Assembly (NCBI GenBank): GCA_044867785.1
Contig: JBIOVM010000132.1
Coordinates: forward strand, 1 to 29,118
Source of the DNA: DASRDR01 sp044867785
Lineage (GTDB): Bacteria; Methylomirabilota; Methylomirabilia; Rokubacteriales; DASRDR01
Direction of reading: 5' to 3'
DNA: 29,118 bases
The notes below the pieces were generated by a model, which did no database searches, had not been told where the DNA came from, and worked only from the letters and a program-made list of their open reading frames with translations. A program made the translations under genes and the position numbers. Numbering within the stretch: the stretch's first letter is position 1; each line of letters begins with the position of its first letter. Below are positions 17,129 to 24,575 of this stretch, one piece after another.

Positions 17129-18820
17129 ATGCGCAGGGGGCGCGCCTCGATCTGGATCCTCGGGCTTCTGCTGACCCTTCCGGCGGGCGCGGCGGCGGCC
17201 CCCGTCGCCGTCGAGGTCCACACGGTCTCCGGGATCCGCCTCGGGCGCCTCGTGGGCGACTCCCGGGGAGACAGCAGCTACTTCCTCCTGACGGACGTCG
17301 CGCGGCTGGCGGGTGCCCAGCCGCGTCGAGGCGCGGGGCGCGATCGGATGAGCCTCATCAACCGGCGGGCGGTCATCCAGCTCACCCGGGACGCCCGGCG
17401 GATCACCGTCGATGGCCGCGCCCTCTCGCTGTCGGCCCCGGTGCGCGTGAGCCAGGGGACGTGGCGCGTGCCGGGCGACCTCCTCGTGCGCGCCCTTCCG
17501 GCCCTCGTCGGTGCCGGCATCCGGATCGCCCCGAGCGAGACCATCGTGGCCCGGCCGGCGGTGACGGAGCCCGCGAAGCCGGCCGCGCGCCCTGCCGTGG
17601 CGGGCCCGCCGGCCGCCACGGTGGTGCCCGCCGTCGCGCCGCCGCGCTCGGCCGCGCCGCCGCCGGTGGGAGCGGCCGCTCCGCCCCCGCCCGAGACCGA
17701 CAGCCCCGGGCGCGAGGCGCCGGCCGCGCCACCGCGGACGGCGGCCCGCCCCACGCTGCGGTCGACTGGCCGGGTCGAGCTCCGCGTGCGCTCGTATCCG
17801 ACCTATACGCGCATCGTTCTCGAGGCGGACATCCCCCTCGAGCCGCGACTGGTCGAGACGGAGGGTGGGCTGACCGTCTCGTTTCCCGAGGTGAGCCCCC
17901 GCGGCTGGGCGGGGACGCGCATGCTGCGTGATGGCCTGGTCGCGACCGCCGAGCTGGGCGAGGCGCGGGGCGCCGCCGCGCTCGTCGTCGCCTTCGAGCG
18001 GCCGCCCGGAGCGCGGAAGGTGTTCCGCCTCGAGGATCCGCCTCGCGTCGTCCTCGACTTCCAGCGTCAGGGCTCGCGCCCGCCACCGGCGCCCGAGGGG
18101 CCCGGGCCGGAGCCGCTCCAGACGCTCGTGATCGACCCCGGGCACGGCGGACACGACGTCGGCGCGGTTGGCCCGACCGGGCTCCAGGAAAAGGAGCTCG
18201 CGCTCGACATCGCCCGGCGACTGGCGGCGCTCCTACAGGAGGAGCTCGGCGTGCGGGTCGTCCTGACGCGGGGCCGCGACCAGTTCATCGGGCTGCGCGA
18301 GCGGACGACCCTGGCCAACCGGGAGCGGGCGGATCTCTTCGTGTCCATCCACGTCAACGCCGCGCCGGTCGCCGCCGCGACCGGCACCGAGACCTACTTT
18401 CTCTCGAACGAGGCGACGGACGGGGCCGCGCGGCGGGCCGCGGAGTACGAGAATCGCCTGATCGGGGTCGACGCGGGCCCGCGGAGCGGGCAGCCGGAAG
18501 TGCTGCGATCGATCCTCTGGGACCTCGCCCAGTCCGATTTCCAGCAGGAGTCGAGCCGCGTGGCCGAGGCGCTCCAGAACCACCTGGACCGCGCGCTCCG
18601 GCGGCCGAGCCGGGGCGTCAAGCAGGCGCCGTTCTATGTCCTCGGCGGCGCCGCTATGCCCGCGGTCCTCGTCGAGATCGGCTTCATCTCGAACCCCCAG
18701 GAGGAGCAGCGGCTCCGCGACGACGGCTATCGCGACCGGATCGCCCGCGCGCTGGCCGCCGGGATCGCCGCCTACAAGCGCGGCTACGACCAGCGCGTCG
18801 GCGCGCTGGTGAAGCGATGA
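17129..18820 (+). CDS. Periplasmic N-acetylmuramoyl-L-alanine amidase (AmiC-like)
   Basis: This zinc amidase cuts the bond between N-acetylmuramic acid and the stem peptide during cell separation. The 563-aa product has a signal peptide (1-23) and a copper-amine-oxidase-N-like domain (about 25-140). A Pro/Ala-rich linker (141-210), an AMIN domain (about 214-315) that targets peptidoglycan or septum, and an Amidase_3 domain (331-553) follow. Zinc ligands are visible: H339 in DPGHGG, E354 in QEKE and H408 in SIHVN. E516 in VLVEIGF is the catalytic Glu. The AMIN plus Amidase_3 order is that of AmiB/AmiC. ATG 17129 begins directly with a signal peptide; the Shine-Dalgarno is weak. The stop overlaps rph by 4 nt. 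Confidence 0.93.
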   Translation: MRRGRASIWILGLLLTLPAGAAAAPVAVEVHTVSGIRLGRLVGDSRGDSSYFLLTDVARLAGAQPRRGAGRDRMSLINRRAVIQLTRDARRITVDGRALSLSAPVRVSQGTWRVPGDLLVRALPALVGAGIRIAPSETIVARPAVTEPAKPAARPAVAGPPAATVVPAVAPPRSAAPPPVGAAAPPPPETDSPGREAPAAPPRTAARPTLRSTGRVELRVRSYPTYTRIVLEADIPLEPRLVETEGGLTVSFPEVSPRGWAGTRMLRDGLVATAELGEARGAAALVVAFERPPGARKVFRLEDPPRVVLDFQRQGSRPPPAPEGPGPEPLQTLVIDPGHGGHDVGAVGPTGLQEKELALDIARRLAALLQEELGVRVVLTRGRDQFIGLRERTTLANRERADLFVSIHVNAAPVAAATGTETYFLSNEATDGAARRAAEYENRLIGVDAGPRSGQPEVLRSILWDLAQSDFQQESSRVAEALQNHLDRALRRPSRGVKQAPFYVLGGAAMPAVLVEIGFISNPQEEQRLRDDGYRDRIARALAAGIAAYKRGYDQRVGALVKR

Positions 18821-19557
18821 CGCGGCACGACGGCCGGCGGCCCGGCGACCTCCGGCCCGTGCGACTCACGCGGCGCTACACGCGCCACGCCGAGGGCGCG
18901 GTCCTGGTCGAGGTCGGCGACACGCGCGTGATCTGCACGGCCTCCGTCGAGGACCGCGTGCCGCCGTTCCTGCGCGGCAGCGGCCAGGGCTGGGTGACGG
19001 CGGAGTACGGGATGCTCCCCCGCGCCACGTCCACGCGCACGGGACGTGAGGCCGGGCGGACCGGCGGGCGGACGCACGAGATCCAGCGGCTCGTCGGACG
19101 CTCCCTGCGCGCCGTCGTGCAGCTCAACCAGCTCGGCGAGCGGACGATCACGATCGACTGCGACGTCATCCAGGCCGACGGCGGCACGCGGACGGCGGCC
19201 ATCACGGGCGGGTTCGTGGCGCTGGCCGACGCCGTCCAGCTGCTCCGCGAGGGCGGCCGGCTCCTGTCGGAGCCCGTGCGGGACCTGGTCGCCGCGACCA
19301 GCGTCGGGATCGTGTCGGGAGTCCCGGTGGTCGATCTCGACTACCAGGAGGACGCGGCCGCCGAGGTGGACATGAACATCGTGATGACCGGAGCCGAGCG
19401 CTTCGTCGAGGTCCAGGGGACGGCGGAGCGCACGGCCTTCGACCAGGCGCAGCTCGACGCCCTGCTGGGGCTCGCCCGGCAGGGCGTGGCGCGCCTGCTC
19501 GCCTTCCAGCGCCAGGTCCTCGCCGACCGACGGACGGCCGTCTTCACGCTCGCGTGA
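18817..19557 (+). CDS. rph: Ribonuclease PH
   Basis: RNase PH is a phosphate-dependent 3'-5' exoribonuclease that trims tRNA and rRNA 3' ends. The 246-aa product starts R-H-D-G-R-R-P-x-D-L-R-P-V, the family N-terminus. It shows GWVTAEYGMLPRAT, the phosphate-binding region RTGGRTHEIQRLVGRSLRAV and TITIDCDVIQADGGTRTA, followed by AAEVDMNIVMTG. It is full length. ATG 18817 overlaps the amidase TGA (ATGA), and the gene overlaps rdgB by 4 nt. The rph-rdgB pairing is common in bacteria; the amidase ahead of it extends the operon. Confidence 0.97.
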   Translation: MTRHDGRRPGDLRPVRLTRRYTRHAEGAVLVEVGDTRVICTASVEDRVPPFLRGSGQGWVTAEYGMLPRATSTRTGREAGRTGGRTHEIQRLVGRSLRAVVQLNQLGERTITIDCDVIQADGGTRTAAITGGFVALADAVQLLREGGRLLSEPVRDLVAATSVGIVSGVPVVDLDYQEDAAAEVDMNIVMTGAERFVEVQGTAERTAFDQAQLDALLGLARQGVARLLAFQRQVLADRRTAVFTLA

Positions 19558-20165
19558 CGCCGCGGCTCGTCCTGGCCACGGCGAACCCGGGCAAGGTCCG
19601 CGAGCTCGCCGCGCTCCTCGACGGCCTCGGCTACCGCTGCGTATCGCTGGCCGACGTCGGCGGCGTGCGGCTGCCGCCCGAGGGGGAGACGAGCTACGCC
19701 GACAACGCGCTGGGCAAGGCCCGCGCGGCGAGCGCGGCGACCGGCGACGTGGCAGTCGGGGACGACTCCGGCCTCGAGGTCGACGCGCTCGGCGGGCGGC
19801 CGGGCATCGCCTCGGCCCGGTACGGCGGACCGGGGCTGAGCGACCCCGAGCGCGTCAGCCATCTCCTGGCCGCGGTGGCGCCGGCCCCGACTCGGACGGC
19901 GCGCTTTCGGAGCCTCGTGGCGCTGGTGGCGCCCTGGGGCGAGGAGGCCGTGGTCGAGGGCGTCGTGGAAGGCACCCTCACGACCGCGCCGCGCGGGACG
20001 CGGGGATTCGGCTACGACCCCATCTTTCTCGTTCCGGCGTTCGGGCGCACGTTCGGCGAGCTCTCGGACGCCGAGAAGGCGCGCGTGAGTCATCGCGCCC
20101 GCGCCGTGGCTGCGGCGCGGCCGATCTTGGCCCGCTGGGCCGAGCGGCTCGGGCGCCGGGCGTGA
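19554..20165 (+). CDS. rdgB: XTP/dITP diphosphatase (RdgB/HAM1)
   Basis: This house-cleaning enzyme hydrolyses non-canonical purine triphosphates (ITP, dITP, XTP) to monophosphates. The 203-aa product shows the family blocks LVLATANPGKVREL (substrate and Mg region), ETSYADNALGKARAAS, VGDDSGLEVDALGGRPGI and GFGYDPIFLVP. The C-terminal K-A-R-V-S-H-R block gives the base-recognition His. The start is GTG 19554, sharing bases with the rph stop (GTGA). It ends the three-gene operon, and the next gene is convergent on the other strand with a 25-base gap. Confidence 0.96.
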   Translation: MTPRLVLATANPGKVRELAALLDGLGYRCVSLADVGGVRLPPEGETSYADNALGKARAASAATGDVAVGDDSGLEVDALGGRPGIASARYGGPGLSDPERVSHLLAAVAPAPTRTARFRSLVALVAPWGEEAVVEGVVEGTLTTAPRGTRGFGYDPIFLVPAFGRTFGELSDAEKARVSHRARAVAAARPILARWAERLGRRA

Positions 20166-20190
20166 CCGGCGACGCCGCGCGACAGCCGCG

Positions 20191-21054
20191 CTAGCGCGTG
20201 GGGGTGTCTGGCGGCGCGGGCAGGGGCCGGCGCCGTCGGAGCATCCGAAGGAGCCAGTACGCCCCCGCCGCGGACGCCAGGTGCTTCCACGTGTGCCCGC
20301 TCACGCCCGTCAGCGCGAGCACGCCGTGGTCCACGTGCTCGAAGATCTTGGCCAGCCCGTACCAGCCGATCGCAATGACGAGATCGCGCGTGCCCGTGTA
20401 GCGGGTCGGGAAGAAGGCGAGGATCAGCGGGACCAGCACCAGGCTCCCGAACTGCACCAGCCCGTAGGGGCGCAGGTCCCCGGCGCCCCGCTGCTCTCCG
20501 ATGTGCCAGTAGAGAGTGCTCGCCGCGCCCGCGATCACGAGCGGCCAGAGGAGCCACGCCCCGGCCCGGCGGCTGATCCGCTCGCCGACCACGCTGGCCA
20601 AGAGCGCCATGAAGCCGATCGTCATGGGGAGGCGGTCCCAGAAGAGGGTCGCGTTGTCGGGCCGCCAGTGATAGTAGGCCGACCCGACGCCGGTGAGGCC
20701 GACGCCCAGAAAGAGGAGCCAGTAAGGGCGCCGGTCCTCCGGCGGCGCGAAGGCCGTGCTGCGGCCGGCGCGGCGATCCCGGATCAGAAACATGAGGCCC
20801 AGGAGGCCGACCCCGAGGAACGGCAGGTTCGACAGGACGTTGAGAGCATTGGGGATGCCGCCGGCGGGACGCCGGTCCGCGAAGGCGTGGTACGCGGGGT
20901 CCTGCGGGATGGGTGGCACCCGCGTCGTGACGCCGACCATCAGGAGGATGAGCACGACCAGCAGCCACCCGCGCCCGCTCGAGGCCCGCGCCGTGGTCCG
21001 CTCGTCGCGGCGGGCGGAGCCTGCACGCTGGCTTTGGGGACGCGCGTCGGCCAT
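20191..21054 (-). CDS. CREST-superfamily membrane hydrolase, alkaline ceramidase-like
   Basis: From ATG 21054 the product is 287 aa with about seven membrane segments (starting near 30-42, 71-90, 112-125, 143-155, 168-182, 198-214 and 225-235). The CREST motifs are present: S125 and H129 in GSAYYHW, D140 in FWDRLPM, and H254/H258 in the terminal HTWKH. These residues bind zinc in ceramidases and related hydrolases. The DLRPYG and FEHVDHG segments also match bacterial ceramidase-like proteins. Substrate is unknown; sphingolipid or another amide lipid is a family-based guess. The frame continues upstream to 21345 but that part is Arg/Pro-rich and unlikely to be coding. It is convergent with rdgB. 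Confidence 0.8.
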   Translation of the reverse strand: MADARPQSQRAGSARRDERTTARASSGRGWLLVVLILLMVGVTTRVPPIPQDPAYHAFADRRPAGGIPNALNVLSNLPFLGVGLLGLMFLIRDRRAGRSTAFAPPEDRRPYWLLFLGVGLTGVGSAYYHWRPDNATLFWDRLPMTIGFMALLASVVGERISRRAGAWLLWPLVIAGAASTLYWHIGEQRGAGDLRPYGLVQFGSLVLVPLILAFFPTRYTGTRDLVIAIGWYGLAKIFEHVDHGVLALTGVSGHTWKHLASAAGAYWLLRMLRRRRPLPAPPDTPTR

Positions 21055-21249
21055 GGGCGTCTGCAATGGTACGCTCGATTCCCCGTCGCGATCCTCGTCG
21101 ACCTCGGCGTGCCTCGCCGTACGCGCGGCCAGCGCCCCGCTCCCGGCCTCTCGGCCGGGGAGCCGGCCCGTCGAGGCCGGTCGTGCACGGCCCCGCCGGA
21201 TCGCGCTCCCCCGCGAGGTGTATAGGTGGAGGTAGGAGGTGGGCAGGTC

Positions 21250-21807
21250 ATGACCGAGCGAATGCCGGTCGGAGAGCTGGACCCGAGGTACAGCAGCGAT
21301 GGAGTCACGGCGACCCCGTGGACGACGGCGCGCAGGCGGCTGCACACGGCCCAGTCATACTGGCTGGCAACGGCACGTCCGAGCGCGCGCCCCCATGTGA
21401 CGACGATCGCGGCCGTCTGGCTGGATGGGGCGTCGCACTTCACGACTGGAAGGCGCGAGCGCAAGGCGAAGAACCTGGCCCGGAACGCGAACTGCATCAT
21501 CACCGCCGGCTGCCATGCCTTCCGAGGCCTCGACGTCGTCGTCGAGGGCAAGGCGATACCAGTGACCGGTGCGGCCGCGCTGCGACAGCTCGCCAGAGCG
21601 TACAGGAGGAAGTACGTTCGGCACTTTCGCTTCGAGGTGCGGCGGGGCGTCTTGTATCATCAAGGGAGCCGGATCCTCGCGTATCGACTCGGCGCGACGA
21701 AGGCCCTCGGCTTCGGCAAGGGCCGAAGCTCAGTCAAACCCGCTGGCGCCTCTAGGTGTCCTACCGAAGCCCCCCCGAACCCTGGGCCACGGAGTCGGCG
21801 ATGCTGA
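21250..21807 (+). CDS. Pyridoxamine 5'-phosphate oxidase-like flavin protein, 3' frameshift likely
   Basis: The protein starts at ATG 21250 after a very strong GGAGGTAGGAGGT leader and has the split-barrel PNPOx fold. TARRRLHTAQSYWLATARPSARPHVT is seen as RRLHTAQSYWLATARP and RPHVTTIAAVWLDG, followed by FTTGRRERKAKNLARNANC. Proteins of this type bind FMN, F420 or heme; which one cannot be read here. Family members commonly end F-G-F-G-K-G followed by F-S-Q-T-R-W-R-F. Here LGFGKG is in frame, but SQTRWRL occurs in the -1 frame, ending at TAG 21753-21755. A single base therefore seems to be missing near 21727-21735. The current frame runs on to 21807 with unrelated sequence and overlaps the next gene. 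Confidence 0.75.
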   Translation: MTERMPVGELDPRYSSDGVTATPWTTARRRLHTAQSYWLATARPSARPHVTTIAAVWLDGASHFTTGRRERKAKNLARNANCIITAGCHAFRGLDVVVEGKAIPVTGAAALRQLARAYRRKYVRHFRFEVRRGVLYHQGSRILAYRLGATKALGFGKGRSSVKPAGASRCPTEAPPNPGPRSRRC

Positions 21808-22067
21808 ACACGGTCGCTTTCGCGAACGCCCTCGCAATACTCACCGCGGCGCTGTACGTGCTGTTCGCCGTCGTGGCGCTGGTGTCGCCACGCGCTTTCC
21901 AGGTGCTCTTCGATGCGCAGTTCTTCGGGGCCAACGTCGCGTCGCTCTTCCCGAAGGTCGCGCCATCCGCCGCGTCTCTCGTGACGGTCGTGATCATGAT
22001 CGCCATGTCGTGGGTGGTGGGCTACGCCTGGGCGTGGCTGTACAACCGGTTCGCACGGGCCGGGTAA
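21801..22067 (+). CDS. Small DUF5676-like membrane protein
   Basis: From ATG 21801 (GGAG seven bases upstream) the 88-aa product has two membrane helices: AFANALAILTAALYVLFAVVAL and, near the end, LVTVVIMIAMSWVVGYAWAWLYNRF (each longer than a helix needs). The ending W-L-Y-N-R-F and the L-x-x-x-A-F-A-x-A start fit the DUF5676 pattern. The function of this family is not established. A longer frame from 21756 overlaps the real end of the upstream gene and is not needed. It lies 45 bases after the corrected stop of the PNPOx-like gene, so the two are probably co-transcribed. Confidence 0.7.
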   Translation: MLNTVAFANALAILTAALYVLFAVVALVSPRAFQVLFDAQFFGANVASLFPKVAPSAASLVTVVIMIAMSWVVGYAWAWLYNRFARAG

Positions 22068-22201
22068 AGTCGGAATCACCGACGCGCGAGCCCGGAAGGA
22101 GCGGGATCGACCGCGCGAGCGCCCCGGGCCCCCCTCCGCGGGCGAAAGGCGTCGGACCGGCTCGCAGGAGTCACCCCCTCAAGGAGAAGAGGACGGTAGG
22201 C

Positions 22202-22350
22202 GTGACGGGCTCCGAGGCCGCGAGGGCCGGCGAACGCGAGCGCGGTTTTCCCGACGACGGCGAACCGGCGGAGCGGATGCGGGGGCTCGACTGGTCACGG
22301 ACCCCGGCGCGGGCCTCCGAAAACGTGCCCGCAGAGCCCCGGCGGCTGAT
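22202..22350 (+). pseudogene. Remnant N-terminus of a PAS/GAF-type histidine kinase
   Basis: From GTG 22202 (GGAGAAGAGG upstream) the frame reads to AERMRGLDWSRTP. A one-frame shift then gives GPPKTCPQSPGG and a stop at 22348-22350. Hybrid histidine kinases often begin M-R-x-x-D-W-S-x-T-P-L-G-P-P-E-x-W-P-Q-S-L-R, so the two pieces align in order with a small frameshift. No kinase core follows; the remainder of the 395-base gap (22068-22462) shows nothing else. It looks like a gene truncated beside tRNA-Pro. Confidence 0.5.
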
Positions 22351-22462
22351 CTGGTCGAGCCCGAAGAGCGTGCGGCGCGGTTCGGTCGTGACCGCCGCCC
22401 GGCCGGTCTGCGCCCCCGGCGCTCGGCGAGCCGGCCGACGCGGTGGTGTAGGATAGGCCGGT

Positions 22463-22539
22463 CGGGGCGTGGCGCAGCCTGGTAGCGCGCCTGCCTTGGG
22501 AGCAGGAGGTCGGCCGTTCAAATCGGCTCGCCCCGACCA
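22463..22539 (+). tRNA. tRNA-Pro(TGG)
   Basis: A complete cloverleaf: acceptor CGGGGCG pairs with CGCCCCG. The D arm contains GCGCAGCCTGGTAGCGC. The anticodon stem CCTGC/GCAGG encloses loop CTTGGGA (anticodon TGG), the T arm has GTTCAAATC, the discriminator is A and CCA is encoded (22537-22539). It reads CCN proline codons. About 240 bases with no supported gene follow. Confidence 0.96.
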
Positions 22540-22781
22540 CTCCCGCCCGCCTTGGTCGGCCGCCAGCGACGGCGCGGCCGGCGCAGAGCGTCTGCCGCCG
22601 CGCGGATCCCGGTCCGCCTGATCTGCGGGGCCCGCGACCCGTCGCTGGGCCCGATCCGCCTGATGCGCCGGAAGATCGGGAACTCGCGCCGGTCGTCCGG
22701 TCGCCGCCGGCCACTTCGCCCACGGCGACGGGGGGAGGCGGGGAATCGTGCCGTCCGCGCGTCCCCATTCCGGCCGCAGCG

Positions 22782-23621
22782 CTACTCCTTCACCCCGGCC
22801 AGGGCGAGCTCCCGGACGAGCCGACGCTGGAAGAGGAGGAACAGCAGGAGGAGGGGGAGCATGGCGACCGCCGAGATCGCCATCAGCTCGTTGTACGTGG
22901 CGACGTACTGCTCCTGGAACCGCTGGAGGCCGAGCGGCACCGTGCGGAGCCGGTCGTCGTTCACGACGAGGAACGGCCACACGAACGCGTCCCATGTCTC
23001 CCGCCACGTGAGCAGGCTGAGCGTCAGCAGGGCGGGCCAGCTGAGGGGCAAGGCGACGCGGAGGTAGGTGCCGAGCTCGCCCGCGCCGTCGATCCGCGCC
23101 GCCTCGAGGAGGGAGTCCGGGAGGCGGAGCATGTACTGCCGCATCAGGAACACTCCGAACGCGTCCGCCGCGACGGGCACGATCAGGCCCCGGTAGGTGT
23201 TCAGCCATCCCAGGTCGTGCACGATCAGGAAGGTGGGCACCATCAGCACCTCGATGGGCAGCATCAGCGTGCTGAGGACGGCGAGGAAGACCGCGCGCCG
23301 CCCGAAGAACCGGTACTTCGCCAAACTGTAGCCGGCCAGCCCGGCGACCAGCGCGTTGAGGACGGTCACCGCGACCGACACCAGGATGCTGTTGACGAAG
23401 TAGCGGCCGAAAGCGAAGCGCCCCCAGGCGGCTGCGTAGTTGTCCCACCGCGCCGGGCTGGGGATCCACCGGACCGGGAGGGCGAAGACCTCCTCCAGCG
23501 GCTTCAGGGACGTCGACAGCATCCAGCCGATGGGCGCCAGCAGCGCGACTCCGCCGGCCAGCGCGAGCAGGAAGCCCAGCGCGCGCGCCCGGCGTCGTGC
23601 CGCCGCCGGCCCGCTAGCCAC
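22782..23621 (-). CDS. Carbohydrate-type ABC transporter permease (MalG/UgpE type)
   Basis: This inner-membrane subunit forms half the translocation channel of an importer. From GTG 23621 it has 279 aa and six predicted helices. The first is GFLLALAGGVALLAPIGWML, followed by the periplasmic WIPSPARWDNYAAAW segment typical of MalG-type permeases. The EAA loop that contacts the ATPase is visible as LLEAARIDGAGELGTYLRVALPLSWPAL (pieces EAARIDGAGE and RVALPLSWP). The start overlaps the upstream permease by 8 nt, showing coupled translation. No ATPase gene follows: tRNA-Pro lies next, so the ATPase must be shared or encoded elsewhere. Solute unknown; sugars or glycerol-3-phosphate-like compounds are usual for the family. 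Confidence 0.93.
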   Translation of the reverse strand: MASGPAAARRRARALGFLLALAGGVALLAPIGWMLSTSLKPLEEVFALPVRWIPSPARWDNYAAAWGRFAFGRYFVNSILVSVAVTVLNALVAGLAGYSLAKYRFFGRRAVFLAVLSTLMLPIEVLMVPTFLIVHDLGWLNTYRGLIVPVAADAFGVFLMRQYMLRLPDSLLEAARIDGAGELGTYLRVALPLSWPALLTLSLLTWRETWDAFVWPFLVVNDDRLRTVPLGLQRFQEQYVATYNELMAISAVAMLPLLLLFLLFQRRLVRELALAGVKE

Positions 23622-24492
23622 GGCCGTCCCCGCGGAGCAGCCGGAGCTGGACGAGGGTGGCCGCCATCGTGACGAGCAGCAGGACGATCGACGCCGTGCT
23701 CGCGAGCCCCATCTTGAAGTACTGGAAGCCGGTCTGAAAGATGAACAGCGGAAGCACCCGGGAGGCGCCATCCGGGCCGCCGCCGGAGATGACGAGCACG
23801 CTCGTGAGGGACTTCGAGGTCACGATGACCGAGGTGGCGGTCACCAGCAGGATGGTCGGCCGGAGCTGGGGCAGCGTGACGAACCGGAGGCGCTGGAGCC
23901 AGGAGGCGCCGTCGATCGCGGCGGCCTCGTGGTACTCCGCCGGGATGCCCTGCAGGCCGGTCAGGTAGAGGACCGCGAAGAGCGGCACGAACCGCCACTC
24001 GCTGGCCAGGATGAGGCCGGGCATGACGGCGGCCCGGTCGCCCAGCCAGTCGACGGCCGGCAGGCCGACCCAGGCCAGTCCGGCGTTCAGCATGCCGTAC
24101 GGATGGAGCATGAAGCGCCAGATGATGGCGTGCACGACGACCGGGACGACCGCGGGAATGAAGTAGACGAGCCGGAGGAGGGTGCGTCCCGGCAGCGCCT
24201 GGAAGACGAGCGCGAGCGCCAGCGACAGGACCCAGATCGGGACGCAGGTGCCCAGCACGTAGTACAAGGTGGCGCCCAGCGACTGGTGGAACAGCGGGTC
24301 TTCGATCAGCGCCCGGTAGTTCCGCAGGCCGACGAAGGTCGGCGGCGCGAGCAGGCTGTACGAGGTAAAGCTCAGCTGGAACGCGCGAAGCATCGGCACG
24401 ACCTTGAAGACGAGGAGCAGCAGGAGCGCCGGCAGGAGGAACAGGTAGCCCCACGCCTGGCGCCGCGCCCCGGCGGACCACCGGCGGGTCAT
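23614..24492 (-). CDS. Carbohydrate-type ABC transporter permease (MalF/UgpA type)
   Basis: The second channel subunit, 292 aa from ATG 24492. It has an N-terminal helix GYLFLLPALLLLLVF, the family motif F-x-L-S-F-T-S-Y and about six helices in all. The EAA loop is E-Y-H-E-A-A-A-I-D-G-A-S-W followed by LRFVTLPQLRP. It pairs with the overlapping downstream permease. A -10-like GATACT (minus strand, 24513-24518) lies about 20 bases upstream, so the permease pair may have its own promoter, separated from the binding-protein gene by a plus-strand gene. Confidence 0.94.
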   Translation of the reverse strand: MTRRWSAGARRQAWGYLFLLPALLLLLVFKVVPMLRAFQLSFTSYSLLAPPTFVGLRNYRALIEDPLFHQSLGATLYYVLGTCVPIWVLSLALALVFQALPGRTLLRLVYFIPAVVPVVVHAIIWRFMLHPYGMLNAGLAWVGLPAVDWLGDRAAVMPGLILASEWRFVPLFAVLYLTGLQGIPAEYHEAAAIDGASWLQRLRFVTLPQLRPTILLVTATSVIVTSKSLTSVLVISGGGPDGASRVLPLFIFQTGFQYFKMGLASTASIVLLLVTMAATLVQLRLLRGDGRG

Positions 24493-24575
24493 CGCTGCCG
24501 GGCGCTTCTGCTAGTATCGGAGCCGCCCGTGCCGGGGCCGCGCCGCGCGCGTGCCGCGGGGCGCGCGCCAGCCCG
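24493..24575. promoter_or_regulatory. Divergent intergenic region between permease and adenylate-forming gene
   Basis: These 83 bases separate two genes that read away from each other, so any promoters for both must lie here or inside the genes. On the minus strand GATACT (24513-24518) matches four of six -10 positions. No -35 or plus-strand promoter is convincing. The plus-strand gene has no visible Shine-Dalgarno. Confidence 0.3.

Noticed and set aside
16773..18154. Minus-strand frames containing GIEPASEDR and RRRELNPRPKT
   Set aside because: These are translations of the antisense strand of the tmRNA T-arm region, a well-known artefact near tRNA-like genes; most of the longer frame is a shadow of the amidase gene.
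20090..20968. A minus-strand 292-residue frame overlapping rdgB and the ceramidase-like gene
   Set aside because: It is in a different phase from the membrane protein, is Arg/Pro-rich and has no recognisable motif.
22552..22700. Plus-strand RIPVRLICGARDP, resembling an alpha/beta-hydrolase strand
   Set aside because: The match is about a dozen residues with no nucleophile elbow, catalytic His or continuing homology; too short to call even a remnant.
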